Shown here: one piece after another, positions 62,922 through 64,000 of the stretch
How positions within the stretch are numbered: position 1 is the first letter of the stretch
Layout: the number at the start of each line of letters is the position of its first letter
Origin: Microbacterium schleiferi
Lineage (GTDB): Bacteria > Actinomycetota > Actinomycetes > Actinomycetales > Microbacteriaceae
NCBI RefSeq assembly: GCF_015565955.1
Contig: NZ_CP064760.1
Coordinates: forward strand, 2,790,001 to 2,854,000
Direction of reading: 5' to 3'
Length of the DNA stretch: 64,000 nt
Notes under the pieces: generated by a model
The model's input: only the letters and a program-made list of their open reading frames with translations
Told to the model about the DNA's origin: nothing
Databases searched by the model: none
Program-made: the position numbers and the translations under genes

Positions 62922-62948
62922 TTAGCACTCTCCCCCATCGAGTGCCAG
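62922..62948. promoter_or_regulatory. CIRCE-like element (HrcA operator)
   Basis: TTAGCACTC-N9-GAGTGCCAG (62922-62948). The left arm and spacing match the HrcA consensus exactly; the right arm differs at two of nine positions. It lies ten bases beyond the HAIR-like element and overlaps a likely -10, TAATCT, on the minus strand. Confidence 0.8.
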
Positions 62949-63005
62949 CTCAGTGGGCGCGCGAAAGCCTCGCTGTCAGCGAACAGCGATCGAGTTCCGG
63001 TGCCC

Positions 63006-64000
63006 TCAGCGGAACGCCGAGATTCCGGTCAGAGCCTGCCCGAGGACGAGCGTGTGCATCTCGACGGTTCCCTCGTAGGTGAGCACCGACTCCAGGTTCG
63101 CGGCGTGCCGGATGACGGGGTACTCCAGCGAGATGCCGTTGGCGCCGAGCACGGTGCGCGCGGTGCGGCAGATCTCCAGAGCCTCGCGCACGTTGTTGAG
63201 CTTTCCGAGGCTCACCTGATCGGGCGTGAGGATGCCGGCATCCTTCCGTCGCCCCAGGTGCACCGCGAGCAGAAGTCCCTTTTCATACTCCAGCATGCTG
63301 TCGACGAGCTTCTGCTGCGTGAGCTGGAAGCCGCCGATCGGACGCCCGAACTGTGTGCGCTCGCGGGCGTAGGCAAGCGCCGCCGTCAGCGCCGACCGCG
63401 CCGCGCCGAGCGCTCCCCACACGATCCCGTAGCGCGCCTCGTTCAGGCAGCTGAGCGGACCCTTGAGACCGACGACCTCGGGGAGGACAGCGTCCGCCGG
63501 TAGGCGCACACCATCGAGGACGAGCTCAGAGGTGACGGACGCGCGCAGGGACAGCTTGTGATGGATCTGTGGCGCCGAGAATCCGGGGGTATCCGTCGGT
63601 ACGACGAAGCCTCGGATGCCGTCATCAGTCTGGGCCCACACGATCGCCACGTCCGCGACCGATCCGTTCGTGATCCACATCTTGCGACCCTCGAGGATCC
63701 AGTCGGTGCCGTCGCGGCGCGCGCGGGTGCGCATGCTCGCGGGGTCTGATCCGGCATCCGGTTCGGTCAGCCCGAAGCATCCGATGAGCTCTCCCGCCGC
63801 CATCCCCGGGAGCCAGCGAGTCTTCTGCTCCTCGCTCCCCCACCGCCAGATCGCGAACATCGCCAGCGACCCCTGCACCGAGACGAGCGAGCGGATGCCG
63901 GAGTCGGCGGCTTCGAGTTCGAGACACGCGAGACCGTACTCGGTCGCCGACATGCCGGCACACCCGTATCCCTCCAGGTGCATACCCAACACGCCGAGCT
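63006..64000 (-). CDS. acyl-CoA dehydrogenase, glutaryl-CoA dehydrogenase type (5' end outside window)
   Basis: C-terminal ~331 residues of an FAD-dependent acyl-CoA dehydrogenase; the frame is open to the window edge, so the start lies beyond it. It shows CFGLTEPDAGSDPASMRTRA and WITNGSVADVAIVWAQ, then ERTQFGRPIGGFQLTQQKLV and the base-bearing region VLTYEGTVEMHTLVLGQALTG. The TYEGT motif with its Glu is typical of glutaryl-CoA dehydrogenase-like enzymes. It would oxidise an acyl-CoA at C2-C3, passing electrons to ETF. Confidence 0.92.
   Translation of the reverse strand, partial: LGVLGMHLEGYGCAGMSATEYGLACLELEAADSGIRSLVSVQGSLAMFAIWRWGSEEQKTRWLPGMAAGELIGCFGLTEPDAGSDPASMRTRARRDGTDWILEGRKMWITNGSVADVAIVWAQTDDGIRGFVVPTDTPGFSAPQIHHKLSLRASVTSELVLDGVRLPADAVLPEVVGLKGPLSCLNEARYGIVWGALGAARSALTAALAYARERTQFGRPIGGFQLTQQKLVDSMLEYEKGLLLAVHLGRRKDAGILTPDQVSLGKLNNVREALEICRTARTVLGANGISLEYPVIRHAANLESVLTYEGTVEMHTLVLGQALTGISAFR

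Noticed and set aside
1..64000. CRISPR arrays, tRNA/rRNA genes, insertion sequences, toxin-antitoxin or defence islands
   Set aside because: None seen: no regularly spaced repeats, no cloverleaf-type segments and no transposase or recombinase motifs were recognised on either strand. A tRNA scan was not run, so a missed tRNA cannot be fully excluded.

Overview
The window is high-GC DNA from an actinobacterium, most likely Microbacteriaceae and probably Microbacterium or a close relative. The pointers are a short archaeal/eukaryotic-type aspartyl-tRNA synthetase, an F420-type LLM oxidoreductase, HAIR- and CIRCE-like heat-shock elements, frequent GTG/TTG starts and leaderless-looking promoters. 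It reads as ordinary chromosome: no rRNA, tRNA, CRISPR array, insertion sequence or prophage was recognised.

Layout. 1-5.5 kb: aspS, a phosphatase, a redox pair, an MscS channel and a conserved pair of tiny genes (a 32-residue basic protein and an HTH protein). 5.5-10 kb: two TrkH/TrkA potassium units arranged tail to tail. 10-24 kb: housekeeping genes (proC, a hydrolase, a cation exporter, tadA, upp, a nuclease-helicase fusion, nadE, a nucleoside phosphorylase, an MFS pump). 24-28 kb: sbcCD. 28-38 kb: a sugar operon with binding protein, two permeases, GH31 alpha-xylosidase and GH1 beta-glucosidase; a LacI regulator and matching palindromic operators lie at its head. 38-45 kb: a possible leaderless Cys-ending peptide gene, a winged-helix regulator, AlkA, an aldo/keto reductase, a HAD phosphatase, an FNT channel and an oxidoreductase/TetR pair. 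45-52 kb: a phosphonate-type ABC operon with a HAD hydrolase, a MurR/RpiR regulator and a 2-oxoglutarate/Fe(II) oxygenase. 52-64 kb: an acyl-CoA ligase, a lytic transglycosylase flanked by two identical 169-bp repeats that each look like a small-RNA gene, an ohr/ohrR pair, DUF2207 and DUF2804 proteins, an Hsp20 with double heat-shock operators, and the end of an acyl-CoA dehydrogenase.

Sequence quality. Ten otherwise well-conserved genes are broken by one apparent frameshift each. In every case adding a single G or C to a short G/C run restores the family sequence. This one-sided pattern looks like homopolymer under-calling rather than real gene decay, so these genes are given here as single coding regions spanning the shift.

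Regulation. Operator-like palindromes sit where expected for LacI, TetR, OhrR, HspR/HrcA and a GntR/FadR-type protein. Long intergenic palindromes, several of which repeat their sequence elsewhere in the window, lie mostly at gene ends.
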